In this document: positions 16,831 to 38,500 of the stretch, in pieces
Layout of the letters: each line of letters begins with the position of its first letter
Numbering within the stretch: position 1 is the stretch's first letter
Assembly (NCBI RefSeq): GCF_964340395.1
Contig: NC_135552.1
Coordinates: 25,303,181 to 25,367,180 of the forward strand
Length of the DNA stretch: 64,000 bases
From: Glandiceps talaboti
Taxonomy: Eukaryota > Hemichordata > Enteropneusta > Spengelidae
Direction of reading: 5' to 3'
The notes under the pieces: model-generated
Told to the model about the DNA's origin: nothing
The model's input: only the letters and a program-made list of their open reading frames with translations
The model's database searches: none
Made by a program: the position numbers and the translations under genes

Positions 16831-17159
16831 GAGGTTAGCAGTGCCCCTGCCCAAAATCACGTATAGTCTATCTGTATTGCGGATTATTTCTCCATTTTAT
16901 ATGTAAATCCCCATAGCTGCTTCTCGATTGTGCACATATATGAACGATAATATTATATTCTGAATGTAATATTATAAGATACGCATTGATATTACTACAT
17001 ACATACATTCAAGTATCGGTTACCCAGACTTTCACACTTGGGGCTCTGCTACGAGACCATCCAGACGTAGTAGCACCCCCAGCGGAGAGAGTATGGGTAA
17101 CCGACACTACAGAAATTCCTAAAGGTTGTACAGATGTCACACTTTACACTAGTTTTGCT
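16831..17159. other. Intergenic with an imperfect inverted repeat
   Basis: tcggttaccca at about 17017 pairs with tgggtaaccga at about 17093, with partial pairing between. No coding segment is recognised. Confidence 0.5.
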
Positions 17160-17301
17160 GCTAGACATTCGGGCTTTCTTTCGATACTAAAAGCGAACGA
17201 AGTTCGCAGTGAGGGCTTGCCCGAACACTTGGATGTTCCATCCTCGATAGCGATGTTCGGTCGTGTGTCGTATTCTATCGGAAGAACATCCGAGGTCTAG
17301 C
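17160..17301. mobile_element. Short foldback element, copy 2, uninterrupted
   Basis: It matches the two flanks of the MITE-interrupted copy at 12211-12558 (gcgaacgaagttcgcagtga, gatgttcggtcgtgtgtcg and cgaggtctagcagatagact). The ends are imperfect inverted repeats of each other. Confidence 0.8.
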
Positions 17302-18580
17302 AGATAGACTAACTTTACACAGACACTTGACAAATCACTGCGCAAAGTTATGCGCCTAGATATAGTTGCACAATGGTTTGTCTATTGTCTACATAGGGGT
17401 GGGCAAAAGATGTACATGACTAAAACGATCGTCAAAAGTTAGTGTACAACAGTAGAGCATGAAAATAACCATAATAACACAGTGTAAAATGCGACGTATT
17501 GTCACTACGTTATTACCAACCAGTTGTATAGGGAAATACACTCACTTGGCTAGCTTAGAGGTACTCACTCAGGAATCAATGCTCATTGACCAACAGGATG
17601 CTTGTAGATAGATTTATTACACAGCTTAACGGCGGTCAAGAAAGATATAACAAGATTGGAAGTAGGATTCTGAAGGACCTCCTACCTCCATGGAGAGAAC
17701 CAGCTCTCACCATATATTCATCCCTTACATCCTACCCTCCAGATTGCCCTCTCGGCTCTCCATTCTCCAAGTACTATTAATAATGTAATCTATATATAGC
17801 ACAGAAACTGGGTGTTTCTACATACACAAAACACACTACAATTCTTATTCTAAGATTGCTGATTGGGTTAAAATGTCATATCTCTGACGTGGACTTATTG
17901 ATATTAATGAATTCTTTTATCGAGTTGCTTCAATACCCTTCTTTTGTCCATAGTCCTGTGTCAGCTCTTGAACTTGTATAGAGTTAATTACAAAGAATTA
18001 ATTATGCTACCAGAGATCACTCTCTTTTCCATTGTACTCCATCAAGCTGTCTCAGGACATATGGTTGACCTTTGCGTTACTTATCGTACTATAACAAGCT
18101 GTCTCAGGATACATTCTATTACACTAGTGTCACAGCTGTTTGAGGTCAATCGGACATTTCTATATTTCTTCAAGTCGTTGTACTTATCGAATTACTATGT
18201 ATGTAACACTCATTTCGTCCCAAGCAAAACGTCCCGGTTTGCATTACTCAAATTAAACTCTCTTAACTATACCACCACACAAAATAAAACTTACAATGTG
18301 CATCAGTTTTAATTATACCACCACCATAAACTTACAATGTGAAAAATGGTCTATATAAAAAAAGAAAAGCATCGATACCAAAGAAAATGTCTTAAATCAA
18401 CTTACACGAGTATACCTTCACCCATACAATAAAGTGAGCTCAAAAATAAAACAAATACTCAAAATTGAACGTATTGACATTCAAGTGATGAAATCTTCCA
18501 TGTGAAGTTTTTCATCACATGACATCATAAATATCATGATAACTCAATGGCCAAGTGCGACTTTGTATTTAACAAACATT
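17302..18580. other. Intergenic; probably includes the 3'UTR of the cadherin-like gene
   Basis: Open frames at 17586-17780 and 17944-18312 have no recognisable similarity and unremarkable composition. The part next to 18580 follows the stop codon of the minus-strand cadherin-like gene. Confidence 0.4.
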
Positions 18581-27451
<8,871 letters not shown>

Positions 27452-28077
27452 GCTACCAGGCGTCATACAATGCATACACGTAAGCCCAGCTATTAACAGG
27501 GGTTAAATTCTGCAGGTGAGACAAACCGTCCACAACTTACTAGTTTCCTGCCAGGCTTTGAATAAATGTATACCATCTGACATCCACGGCTGAGTGTAAG
27601 AAGTACATTGTAGTAACGTGACGTGGTTCGAGTAGTTTGGGTGATGTCATAGATATGGCTGTTTGAACCCGGGCTGTTATTGGTCAAAGTTTGCAGGCGA
27701 CACACAACTTAACAAAGTGGCTTACTGCTGTAGCATAAATATTATCAAGCTTGCAACGGTTTTAATACTACTATACAAGATGTGCAGAAAACATACAACA
27801 TGTACTCAACATTGTTCACTTATCAGATTTTAACTCGACAATCTTTATATAAACAACTCGGCCTTTCCTTTTTACGACAACGAAAACTCGAATGTACGCT
27901 GCTATTCATCGATGTGAAAAAAATGTTCTGGTTTCGTTAATTATGCAAATGCGTCATTTATTTTCATAGAATGTTTAGTAAAACCTAATTAGATCATGCC
28001 ATTTGCATAAGGAAGATGTGTAGCAAGATTCATTAGCATTGATGCAGTAGTTTTTGGAGATATCGTGTCCACAGACT

Positions 28078-28147
<70 letters not shown>

Positions 28148-28858
28148 GACAAAACCATAATATACAAATAACTTCCCTTACGAAAAGGTGAAAATGATAG
28201 GAGATGCAAAATGGGTGTGTATGTGCGTGCGGATGTTTACACTTAGTATGCGTATTTAATCAAACACTCGGTCACGTTATATTTAGACATTTTTCTTAAA
28301 AGTTCTACGATTCAACATAATGTAATGAAATATAAGATAGGTGTGTATTCGTGTGTGCCTACACGTTGTGTGGTTAAAAAGTTCAAGGGTCAATTCAATG
28401 ATTCACGATGTTTTTTATTTTCGAACCAAAATCGAAAATCTAAAGGAGATACACTATCCATAACGAAATCTAATAATAAAATCCAAATCGTTCCATATAA
28501 TGTTATCAGAGAGGTCAGCAAGGTGTCTCCCATTCTTCGTTGGTATTTGGATGACCATGTTTATTTTATCTAAAGACTTATAACTTACTGACATAATGGT
28601 ATATCTACATACGGGCACTTTGGGCTGTCAGTGGTACTCAGCACTTCTCTATTTTCAAAATCACGTGTCTGAAAATATAAACATCTTTTTCTCGATTATA
28701 TTCTCAAAATCTGTAAATGAATAAAAATATAGTCAGTACACCGATACAGTCATTTGTTCCCGGTTATTTACTTGCTGGTCACTCACATAATTTGATTTAC
28801 GTCACTACAATCATCGTATACTTCGTACACTCCAGTATGATTGAATACATCTCTCTTA
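27452..28858. other. Intergenic between the GLYAT-like gene and the cadherin-like gene
   Basis: It includes the likely promoter region of the cadherin-like gene, just right of 27451, and the 3' flank of the GLYAT-like gene. The open frame at 28325-28573 has no recognisable similarity. A dispersed-repeat tail and its (GACA)n array lie at about 27940-28147. Confidence 0.5.
28082..28147. repeat. (GACA)n microsatellite at the end of a dispersed-repeat tail
   Basis: Preceded by ttggagatatcgtgtccacagactgacgga, a phrase typical of a repeat tail that runs into GGACAGACAGAC. A related tail without a long array is at 31780-31825. Confidence 0.85.
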
Positions 28859-29758
28859 TTACAGTTTGGATGTCTGCTTAGCTTTCTTGAAAAAAGTGCG
28901 GTGAATTCGATACAATGGAATAATGCCATATGCAGGTGAATTCTGGATGGCACGTTGTGCTGGTGCATTATCATCTGCAGTAGAAAAACAGGCCTGGTAG
29001 CCGTACTGCGGTAAACGCGACGCCATTTCCCCGTGCATCTGCAAAAACTTTTTACTCCTATACTCAGGTAGGGTATAGCCAAAACCGAGAAGTCCGTGGT
29101 GTTGTAACAGTAACCAGGAGATCGGGTCTTCTCTACCAGATACATAAACAGCGCATGATGGAAATTCTTCGATCATTTTCCTTACCAACGGAATAGAATC
29201 TGGAGAACAGAATTTGTTCTTTGATGCAACGAGCCCTGCATGCTCTGGTTTGAGTGATGCTACTGCGTATCCCTTTTGAGGTACAGGTGAGGTGAATTGC
29301 ACTGAAGTTACAGAATCCGTATCAAGGGTACCAGCGTGTAATCGACCTGTGAAGTCCTTCACCACCTCGAACCCATGGCTGCTCATGTAGTCGCTAATGG
29401 TTTTTAACAATTTATCATCGAAATCTTCGAAAATGATACTGCGTGTATGGAATGAACCATCAAGCCTACGCCCTTCAGCAACTTTAACCTTGTGTAAATT
29501 CGATTTAAGTCTCTCTTCGTCTTCACTGTATATGTACCAGGCACCATCGTCAATGCTTTCAGTGGTCGTACTCGGTGAATGGCACAGTACTGTCGTGCAG
29601 TTCTGCATATTACTGTCATCAACAAATACCTGTGTATTGTCCCATTTCTTTTCTATCACATGCCTCACGAGATTATACATAGGCAGGGACTCTGGTTGTC
29701 TATCTTCAAGATGACTCAAAAGAAGTTTCAGTGATTTTAGATCGCGGGAAATATCCAT
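28859..29758 (-). CDS. Glycine N-acyltransferase-like protein (GNAT fold)
   Basis: An intact minus-strand frame of 299 residues starting MDISRDLKSLKLLLSHLEDR; an open lead upstream begins at a good acceptor (ctcttccag before 29774), so a 5'UTR exon is likely and the first ATG of this exon is at 29758. Length and layout match the GLYAT family (about 295 residues): an N-terminal acyltransferase domain, then a C-terminal FR47/GNAT-like half with SWLLLQHHGLLGFGYTLPEY. Family members move an acyl group from acyl-CoA to an amino acid such as glycine, often in mitochondria. The usual R-G-x-G-type acyl-CoA loop reads YRSKKF here, so the glycines are missing and activity is uncertain. The end is a basic tail (KKAKQTSKL). 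Confidence 0.87.
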   Translation of the reverse strand: MDISRDLKSLKLLLSHLEDRQPESLPMYNLVRHVIEKKWDNTQVFVDDSNMQNCTTVLCHSPSTTTESIDDGAWYIYSEDEERLKSNLHKVKVAEGRRLDGSFHTRSIIFEDFDDKLLKTISDYMSSHGFEVVKDFTGRLHAGTLDTDSVTSVQFTSPVPQKGYAVASLKPEHAGLVASKNKFCSPDSIPLVRKMIEEFPSCAVYVSGREDPISWLLLQHHGLLGFGYTLPEYRSKKFLQMHGEMASRLPQYGYQACFSTADDNAPAQRAIQNSPAYGIIPLYRIHRTFFKKAKQTSKL

Positions 29759-31538
29759 ACTTGACGATAATATACTGGAAGAGGACACAATGTTACGTAT
29801 GTTAAGATGGCCGGTGTCGTTAGTTCGTTCCCCTCTTGACTCGAGTCTGAACTCGTAAAATATTGATTTGAGTATGGTCCTTTCCTTTGACCTTATAGAA
29901 CGACATAATAAATCTAAATAATTTCAAGTGCGCTGGTTTCCATAAAACCGATTTTGTTGAGTTTTCCCTAGCTGAACATTTCTAGAAAAAAGTTCGTTAA
30001 ATTCTTAAAATTTAGTCTAAGTAATTTTTAAAATTTATTTTTCTTGTGTTTAGTGTAACGGGTCATAGATCGTAGTAAGTCTCTTGTAATACGTCAATAC
30101 CTCACTAGTTAGAAGGATTACGAGATATTAACTTAAAGTCCAAATTTACACAACGTAGAAAATTAACTCCATTTTATTTTAAAACTTTACCCCATACATA
30201 CACACACGGCTTCAAACTACTCCCCAACTCCTCAGTATTTCAAGCTGACCAGTGTTGCTCGTAAAACTGTATCTGGTCCAATAGAAGAACACAACTAAAG
30301 AATTAGTAATTACAAGTGGGGGATCGGAGGGCCAGAGGATTGGAGGGGAGAGATTCAGATTTGACAAATTGGGTTTTCAGGGAAGGGCCACATTTAAGAA
30401 ATTATTCGGAGGGTCACATTACTAACTTTATTATCTAGCTTTGCATTGTTTTGTAATTTTGGAATCCCACCATTGCCACCATAGCCATATTCAACCGCTA
30501 CCCCGCTCTACTGTAAAACCAAAACATATAGGTGAGAACTGTTATTATCACATGACACTAATATCAATGGTGATTGGCTAAAATGCTGAAATGACAATTT
30601 TGATTAACTCCTGCTAGAATCATGGGAAAGCATAGATATAATAACATTATCCATGTATGGCGTCGATAAGTGTTCAAATTATATGCATGAAAGCGTATAA
30701 TAATAATATGCTATCTTTCTGTACTAAATTTTGCGTTTAACTTTACGAAAAAAAATTTAAAAAGTAAATTCACTTGACTGTATGAATATGAAAGTGTCGC
30801 TAATGTACAAATTCATTTGATCAAAGATTGTTTAAGTATATGTAAGTGTAACAGTATATATTCCATTATACATACTATTAATGTACTTTTTTGCCGAGAC
30901 AGTTTAAACTTTTGTTCTTTGCCCGTCTCCTAAGGCCATATCGTAAGTGTATATGTATATGTGCTGTATGTCCTGGCTTTACGTGAGTGCATATGACAGG
31001 CTGAATATACGACGATATCAAATAATGTATTGTATTCGTACATTAGTCAAGTAGACATTGAGTGGTCTAGGTGTAAATGTGGCCGATAAAGATAAGACGG
31101 TGAAACTTAAATTATTGTTTTGACAAGGACTAGGAAACCGGTAAAGAATAAAGTTGTGTCTGCCGATGTGACAAAATCAAGAATAAAGGAAAAGCGTTAA
31201 TAACTGTATCAAATCTATATTGGATCTTGTATGATCTATCATCGAAAGAAGAAATAAAGTGTATGATGAATATTAAAATGACATCTTTTCAGTATATACT
31301 TTGCTTTTCATATAAATTATTTTTATGACATTACTAATGGCTAATTTTGATTTCTCTAAACAGCCCACGGCAAAATATATTTTTTAAGCATGTGTGATTC
31401 ACGTCTTTATTAATAACAAGTCTTCGACGAAGACATATTTCCAACATTCGACTGAGGTTTGGTAGAATGGGCCCATGCATGTCAGTGCTGTACATATACA
31501 CTTGAACAATTCTGGCTATTTGATGACAGAGAACAAAG

Positions 31539-31569
31539 AGGTCAAAGTCTAAGGTCAAGGTCAAGGTCT
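31539..31569 (+). promoter_or_regulatory. Cluster of nuclear-receptor half sites AGGTCA
   Basis: AGGTCA at 31539, 31552 and 31558, then AGGTCT at 31564; the phrase TCAAGGTCA (31555-31563) is the extended ERR/NR5A half site. It lies next to a dispersed repeat, so it may be repeat-borne and inactive. Confidence 0.25.
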
Positions 31570-31629
31570 CATTAGAAATCTCACCATAGATAACATGGGT
31601 GTAGACACTTAAATAATGTCTCTATCTGT

Positions 31630-31870
31630 TATGGTTCCAGAGTTAGAAGACAAAGCGTGATTTTAACGACAAATATGGATATGGCCACCATTCGGTCATT
31701 ATCGCAAATAAAACCCAAAGTGGCGTGCATATGGCCACTATAACATCTGACATTTGTGACAAGTTTGGTTTAAACCGGTTCATGCATTTCAGAGATACAG
31801 GGGGATACGGACGGACGAACACAAGGGGCCAATGTAGTAGTTCCCCTCGGATTTCACTGTTGGGTACTAA
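31630..31870. repeat. Degenerate dispersed-repeat tail
   Basis: Contains ggtttaaaccggttcatgca, then atttcagagatacagggggatacggacggacg and a tail ccaatgtagtagttcccctcgg. This resembles the 3' parts of SINE/LINE-type repeats common in marine invertebrates. It shares the ggacggac style with 28070-28090. Confidence 0.45.
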
Positions 31871-33912
31871 AACGGTAATTGCATTATGTTTTGACTAAAA
31901 CCTGGTGTGAATTTATAATTTTTTTGTTTTACTCAACATATATGCAGTCGCTCAGTACAGGTTTAAACCAACTCTGAAATATTATCAATTGTACGCGTGG
32001 CTATACTTTCTCCTTAATTAAGCTTGCAAATTCTAAGATATTATGAATCTATTGACTGAAGCGATTTTATCCAACGAATGTATTGAATCTTCAGTATACC
32101 TTTTTCAATAGTACCTAGGTATTTAATGATGCATGTATTAAAGTGACCTTTCATGACTGTCTCAAAAACAGACAGAGTGGATTGTTCCAGTTCATTGCGG
32201 ACGATGTATTCGGATAACAATATCAAATTTATCCGCAAAGGGTCACACTACACTAACGCTTGGTAAGTATTCCTCTTCAGTATTCTTCTGAATTAAAAAA
32301 AATATAGGCAAAGATTTTTTTTGGAAAAACTACATTCAAGCTTCCTGAGGGTAGCAACTGAGTAGTTGAAAGACGAACATTAAAAAGTTGCTCGATCGTG
32401 TTGATAGCTATCATGATAAATATCACATCATATCGATGAAGGACTAGTAAAACAGAGTCTCGTAAGGAGTGTACTGTAAGGAGTATACATCATACATACA
32501 ATAGTCACACGTATCTCCTTAATACTCAGGAGGGAAAGGGTTTCCGTGAGTCTGGCACAGTATGAGATACTCCCGAAGAACTCTTTTTATAAATAAAGCT
32601 GTATTTATCCCACTTGAAAGAAACTCGATTTAAATTGACATTGCTTCCACAAGTACACAAAAATACGCATTCAATTATAAAGAAATCTCAGACATTTGTT
32701 CATTGTTTGTCAACAGAGTTCAAACATGACATACAACTTGTTCAACCCAAATGTTCGCAGTGGATATACAAACATCGAACCGAAGTTGTATAAATGGCAG
32801 ATCTAGACAATTACACAATCACGACAGAGGAGAAGCAGTTTATACCTTTATACTATAATACTAATTCGTTTAATCTGCAGTGGCAGAGACGACAAAAGAC
32901 AAAATGAGTCCACCATGTAATGGTAGCTTAAAGAGAGGTTAGATATTTCAGCAGGTAAAGGATAGTAACATACTGGTGACAATAAATACGCCTGTCGTAT
33001 CCATGGCTACGCTCAGATGTCTTCAGGCAAACACCAACAATTTGTAATTTTTAAGTCTAATTTCCAGTATCTGTTCTCAATGTAGCTACTATGCGAGATG
33101 GTACTTAACGAATAACTCGGTATGACTAAGCGAAGAACTTGCTCTACTTCAGAATCAGAGAGAACTTTTGACTTGCTTGATACCATACCTTTGGGTGGTT
33201 AGATGTGGGCAATATTTCAAGATGCACACTTGTGTGTGTGTGTGCATCCATACCTCTGATGTCGTCTGATGTGGAGGTGGGAGCTAGAAGGGGCCCTGCA
33301 TCTCACAATCTCATGTTAATATAACTCGTTTTAATATAATGGTGATCAGATCGGAGCTTGGTGACTTGTTTTCAGCCGCCTTTCCTTTATGCTATTGTTG
33401 TATTTATTTCATAAGCTACACCCTAGCGTGGTTAGAGAAAGAGATAATGTGCTTACAGATTGAACTCCACGTCGAATTGATCACACGCATGGCACAACTA
33501 ATTTGACCGGTATTCTAAGTGAACCATCAATTAAAGAAACAACTTCAAAAGTGTAAATTGAATGATTAAATTAAAGTACATGTTATTGTATTGGACTCAT
33601 GGCCTTGGCTTTCATGTTAAACCAGTTAAAAAAATATTTCTATAACGCGCTTTTAAACAGTATGACATCTTCAAAGACTGGTCCAGAGTTGATTGAACAA
33701 TCAACATCGAAAAATAAGCGAGAGGTAAATGGTATAGCTTCAGTACTTCAGTGAACTGTATGGTAATTGATGTTGACAATATTATGTATAGTAGTTTAGT
33801 AGCTTAGCGACGTCGTCATGAATCTTCCAATTTTATTTCAGTCGCATATATTGAAAGGGGTCGTGGTAAACCTATAGCTGTAGTTAGGCAGGTACTACTG
33901 ACCAATCAGTCC

Positions 33913-34076
<164 letters not shown>

Positions 34077-34105
34077 TTTGTTACTATTATATTTTGTGAT
34101 AAACA

Positions 34106-34107
<2 letters not shown>

Positions 34108-34186
<79 letters not shown>
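34108..34186. repeat. (CTA)n microsatellite
   Basis: About 26 CTA triplets, 35 bp after the (CT)n array. The poly-Ser frame on the minus strand is a repeat product. Confidence 0.97.
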
Positions 34187-35520
34187 ATTTCAAATGAAAA
34201 GTCAATGTACATCAAGAAATTGACAAAAAATCTCGTTATCTTTACTATTATTTGGCATGAATGAGAAGGTACATTTGATGAATAATACAAACTTTGGTTT
34301 TAATGATAAATTTGGCATAAAAATTTTTACGAGAAAGATCAGATTCGGCTATTCAACTCGTCAAAACAAATAGGCAATGGTTATGAATAATTCAAACAAA
34401 GTCATTTCAATGCGAGATGTTATATGACATGATATCCCACACAATAGTCCAAGCACATCGATAAGAAAACGACAAGGTTGATGAAAAACATACTGATAAA
34501 TACAAATGAATCATTTATGGAAATTTGAGTAGTTGATTGTTTTGGATCGACTATTCCTTTTTTGTAATCGGATTTGTTGACAAACGTCAGAAAAAATTGC
34601 TTTTATCAGAAAGTGAAAGATTTCTTCGATAACCTGTAGGCTAACCCCAAATGATATCAGCTCTGTTCAATTACACGGTGAAGCTTTCAGCAAAATACTA
34701 TTAAAACTCAACAAAGTATCTGATGATTACATGGCAGGACAGAAATATATCATACAAAACTCTCTAGGGTTTAAAAAAATCATTTTAATAACATTTTCAA
34801 ACAAGTATCAATTTGTCAAACGTGACGCACAGTTCTGTTGGTCTGACTACAAAGTGTGTGCAACTACGAAAGTGTCAATGTCACTGTAAAAAATCTATAA
34901 CGACCTAGTGACCGAAGTGTAATGAACTGTAACTATAGTGATCGAACTGTATTGTGTTGTAACCACCCAGTGATCGAACTGTAATGAACTGTAACTATAG
35001 TGATCGAACTGTATTGTGTTGTAACCACCCAGTGATCGAACTGTAATGAACTGTAACTATAGTGATCGAACTGTAATGAACTGTAACTATAGTGATCGAA
35101 CTGTAATGAACTGTAACCATAGTGATCGAACTGTAATGAACTGTAACTATAGTGATCGAAATGTAATGAACTGTAACTATAGTGATCGAAATGTATTGTG
35201 CTGTAACTATAGTGATCGAACTGTAATGAACTGTAACTATAGTGATCGAACTGTAATGAACTGTAACTATAGTGATCGAAATGTAATGAACTGTAACTAT
35301 AGTGATCGAAATGTAATGAACTGTAACTATAGTGATCGAAATGTAATGAACTGTAACTATAGTGATCGAACTGTAATGAACTGTAACTATAGTGATCGAA
35401 ATGTAATGAACTGTAACTATAGTGATCGAAATGTAATGAACTGTAACTATAGTGATCGAAATGTAATGAACTGTAACTATAGTGATCGAAATGTAATGAA
35501 CTGTAACTATAGTGATCGAA

Positions 35521-38500
35521 ATGTATTGTGCTGTAACTATAGTGATCGAAATGTAATGAACTGTAACTATAGTGATCGAACTGTATTGTGCTGTAACTAT
35601 AGTGATCGAAATGTAATGAACTGTAACTATAGTGATCGAAATGTAATGAACTGTAACTATAGTGATCGAAATGTAATGAACTGTAACTATAGTGATCGAA
35701 ATGTAATGAACTGTAACTATAGTGATCGAAATGTAATGAACTGTAACTATAGTGATCGAAATGTAATGAACTGTAACTATAGTGATCGAAATGTAATGAA
35801 CTGTAACTATAGTGATCGAAATGTAATGAACTGTAACTATAGTGATCGAAATGTAATGAACTGTAACTATAGTAATCGAAATGTAATGAACTGTAACTAT
35901 AGTGATCGAACTGTAATGAACTGTAACTATAGTGATCGAAATGTAATGAACTGTAACTATAGTGATCGAACTGTAATGAACTGTAACTATAGTGATCGAA
36001 ATGTATTGTGCTGTAACTATAGTGATCGAACTGTAATGAACTGTAACTATAGTGATCGAAATGTATTGTGCTGTAACTATAGTGATCGAAATGTAATGAA
36101 CTGTAACTATAGTGATCGAACTGTAATGAACTGTAACTATAGTGATCGAAATGTAATGAACTGTAACTATAGTGATCGAAATGTAATGAACTGTAACTAT
36201 AGTGATCGAACTGTAATGAACTGTAACTATAGTGATCGAAAGGTAATGAACTGTAACTATAGTGATCGAAATGTATTGAACTGTAACTATAGTGATCGAA
36301 ATGTATTGTGCTGTAACTATAGTGATCGAAATGTATTGTGCTGTAACTATAGTGATCGAACTGTAATGAACTGTAACTATAGTGATCGAAATGTAATGAA
36401 CTGTAACTATAGTGATCGAAATGTAATGAACTGTAACTATAGTGATCGAAATGTAATGAACTGTAACTATAGTGATCGAAATGTAATGAACTGTAACTAT
36501 AGTGATCGAAATGTATTGTGCTGTAACTATAGTGATCGAAATGTATTGTGCTGTAACTATAGTGATCGAAATGTAATGAACTGTAACTATAGTGATCGAA
36601 CTGTAATGAACTGTAACTATAGTGATCGAAATGTAATGAACTGTAACTATAGTGATCGAAATGTAATGAACTGTAACTATAGTGATCGAACTGTAATGAA
36701 CTGTAACTATAGTGATCGAAATGTAATGAACTGTAACTATAGTGATCGAAATGTAATGAACTGTAACTATAGTGATCGAAATGTAATGAACTGTAACTAT
36801 AGTGATCGAAATGTATTGTGCTGTAACTATAGTGATCGAAATGTATTGTGCTGTAACTATAGTGATCGAAATGTATTGTGCTGTAACTATAGTGATCGAA
36901 ATGTATTGTGCTGTAACTATAGTGATCGAACTGTAATGAACTGTAACTATAGTGATCGAACTGTAATGAACTGTAACTATAGTGATCGAAATGTAATGAA
37001 CTGTAACTATAGTGATCGAAATGTAATGAACTGTAACTATAGTGATCGAAATGTATTGTGCTGTAACTATAGTGATCGAAATGTAATGAACTGTAACTAT
37101 AGTGATCGAAATGTAATGAACTGTAACTATAGTGATCGAACTGTAATGAACTGTAACTATAGTGATCGAAATGTATTGTGCTGTAACTATAGTGATCGAA
37201 ATGTATTGTGCTGTAACTATAGTGATCGAAATGTATTGTGCTGTAACTATAGTGATCGAAATGTAATGAACTGTAACTATAGTGATCGAAATGTAATGAA
37301 CTGTAACTATAGTGATCGAAATGTAATGAACTGTAACTATAGTGATCGAACTGTATTGTGCTGTAACTATAGTGATCGAAATGTAATGAACTGTAACTAT
37401 AGTGATCGAAATGTAATGAACAGTAACTATAGTGATCGAAATGTAATGAACTGTAACTATAGTGATCGAACTGTAATGAACTGTAACTATAGTGATCGAA
37501 ATGTAATGAACTGTAACTATAGTGATCGAACTGTAATGAACTGTAACTATAGTGATCGAACTGTAATGAACTGTAACCATAGTGATCGAACTGTAATGAA
37601 CTGTAACTATAGTGATCGAAATGTAATGAACTGTAACTATAGTGATCGAAATGTATTGTGCTGTAACTATAGTGATCGAAATGTATTGTGCTGTAACTAT
37701 AGTGATCGAAATGTAATGAACTGTAACTATAGTGATCGAAATGTATTGTGCTGTAACTATAGTGATCGAAATGTAATGAACTGTAACTATAGTGATCGAA
37801 ATGTAATGAACTGTAACTATAGTGATCGAAATGTAATGAACTGTAACTATAGTGATCGAACTGTAATGAACTGTAACTATAGTGATCGAAATGTAATGAA
37901 CTGTAACTATAGTGATCGAAATGTAATGAACTGTAACTATAGTGATCGAAATGTAATGAACTGTAACTATAGTGATCGAACTGTAATGAACTGTAACTAT
38001 AGTGATCGAAATGTAATGAACTGTAACTATAGTGATCGAAATGTATTGTGCTGTAACTATAGTGATCGAAATGTATTGTGCTGTAACTATAGTGATCGAA
38101 CTGTATTGTGCTGTAACTATAGTGATCGAAATGTAATGAACTGTAACTATAGTGATCGAACTGTATTGTGCTGTAACTATAGTGATCGAAATGTAATGAA
38201 CTGTAACTATAGTGATCGAAATGTAATGAACTGTAACTATAGTGATCGAACTGTAATGAACTGTAACTATAGTGATCGAAATGTAATGAACTGTAACTAT
38301 AGTGATCGAAATGTAATGAACTGTAACTATAGTGATCGAAATGTAATGAACTGTAACTATAGTGATCGAACTGTAATGAACTGTAACTATAGTGATCGAA
38401 ATGTAATGAACTGTAACTATAGTGATCGAAATGTAATGAACTGTAACTATAGTGATCGAACTGTATTGTGCTGTAACTATAGTGATCGAAATGTAATGAA

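Larger units (their letters stand above)
29775..33900. other. Intergenic, 4 kb with no recognised gene
   Basis: AT-rich. It holds the G-tract repeat at 30310-30430, an AGGTCA cluster at 31539-31569 and a dispersed-repeat tail at about 31630-31870. Short open frames (31334-31564, 32041-32238) show no similarity or exon signals. The first part may hold the GLYAT-like 5'UTR and promoter. Confidence 0.45.

Noticed and set aside
16986-17300. 104-codon frame at 17 kb
   Set aside because: It crosses an inverted repeat and the foldback element shared with 12.2 kb; no protein similarity.
17586-18312. Two open frames between the duplicated block and the cadherin-like gene
   Set aside because: No recognisable motifs, no paired splice sites, composition like the surrounding DNA.
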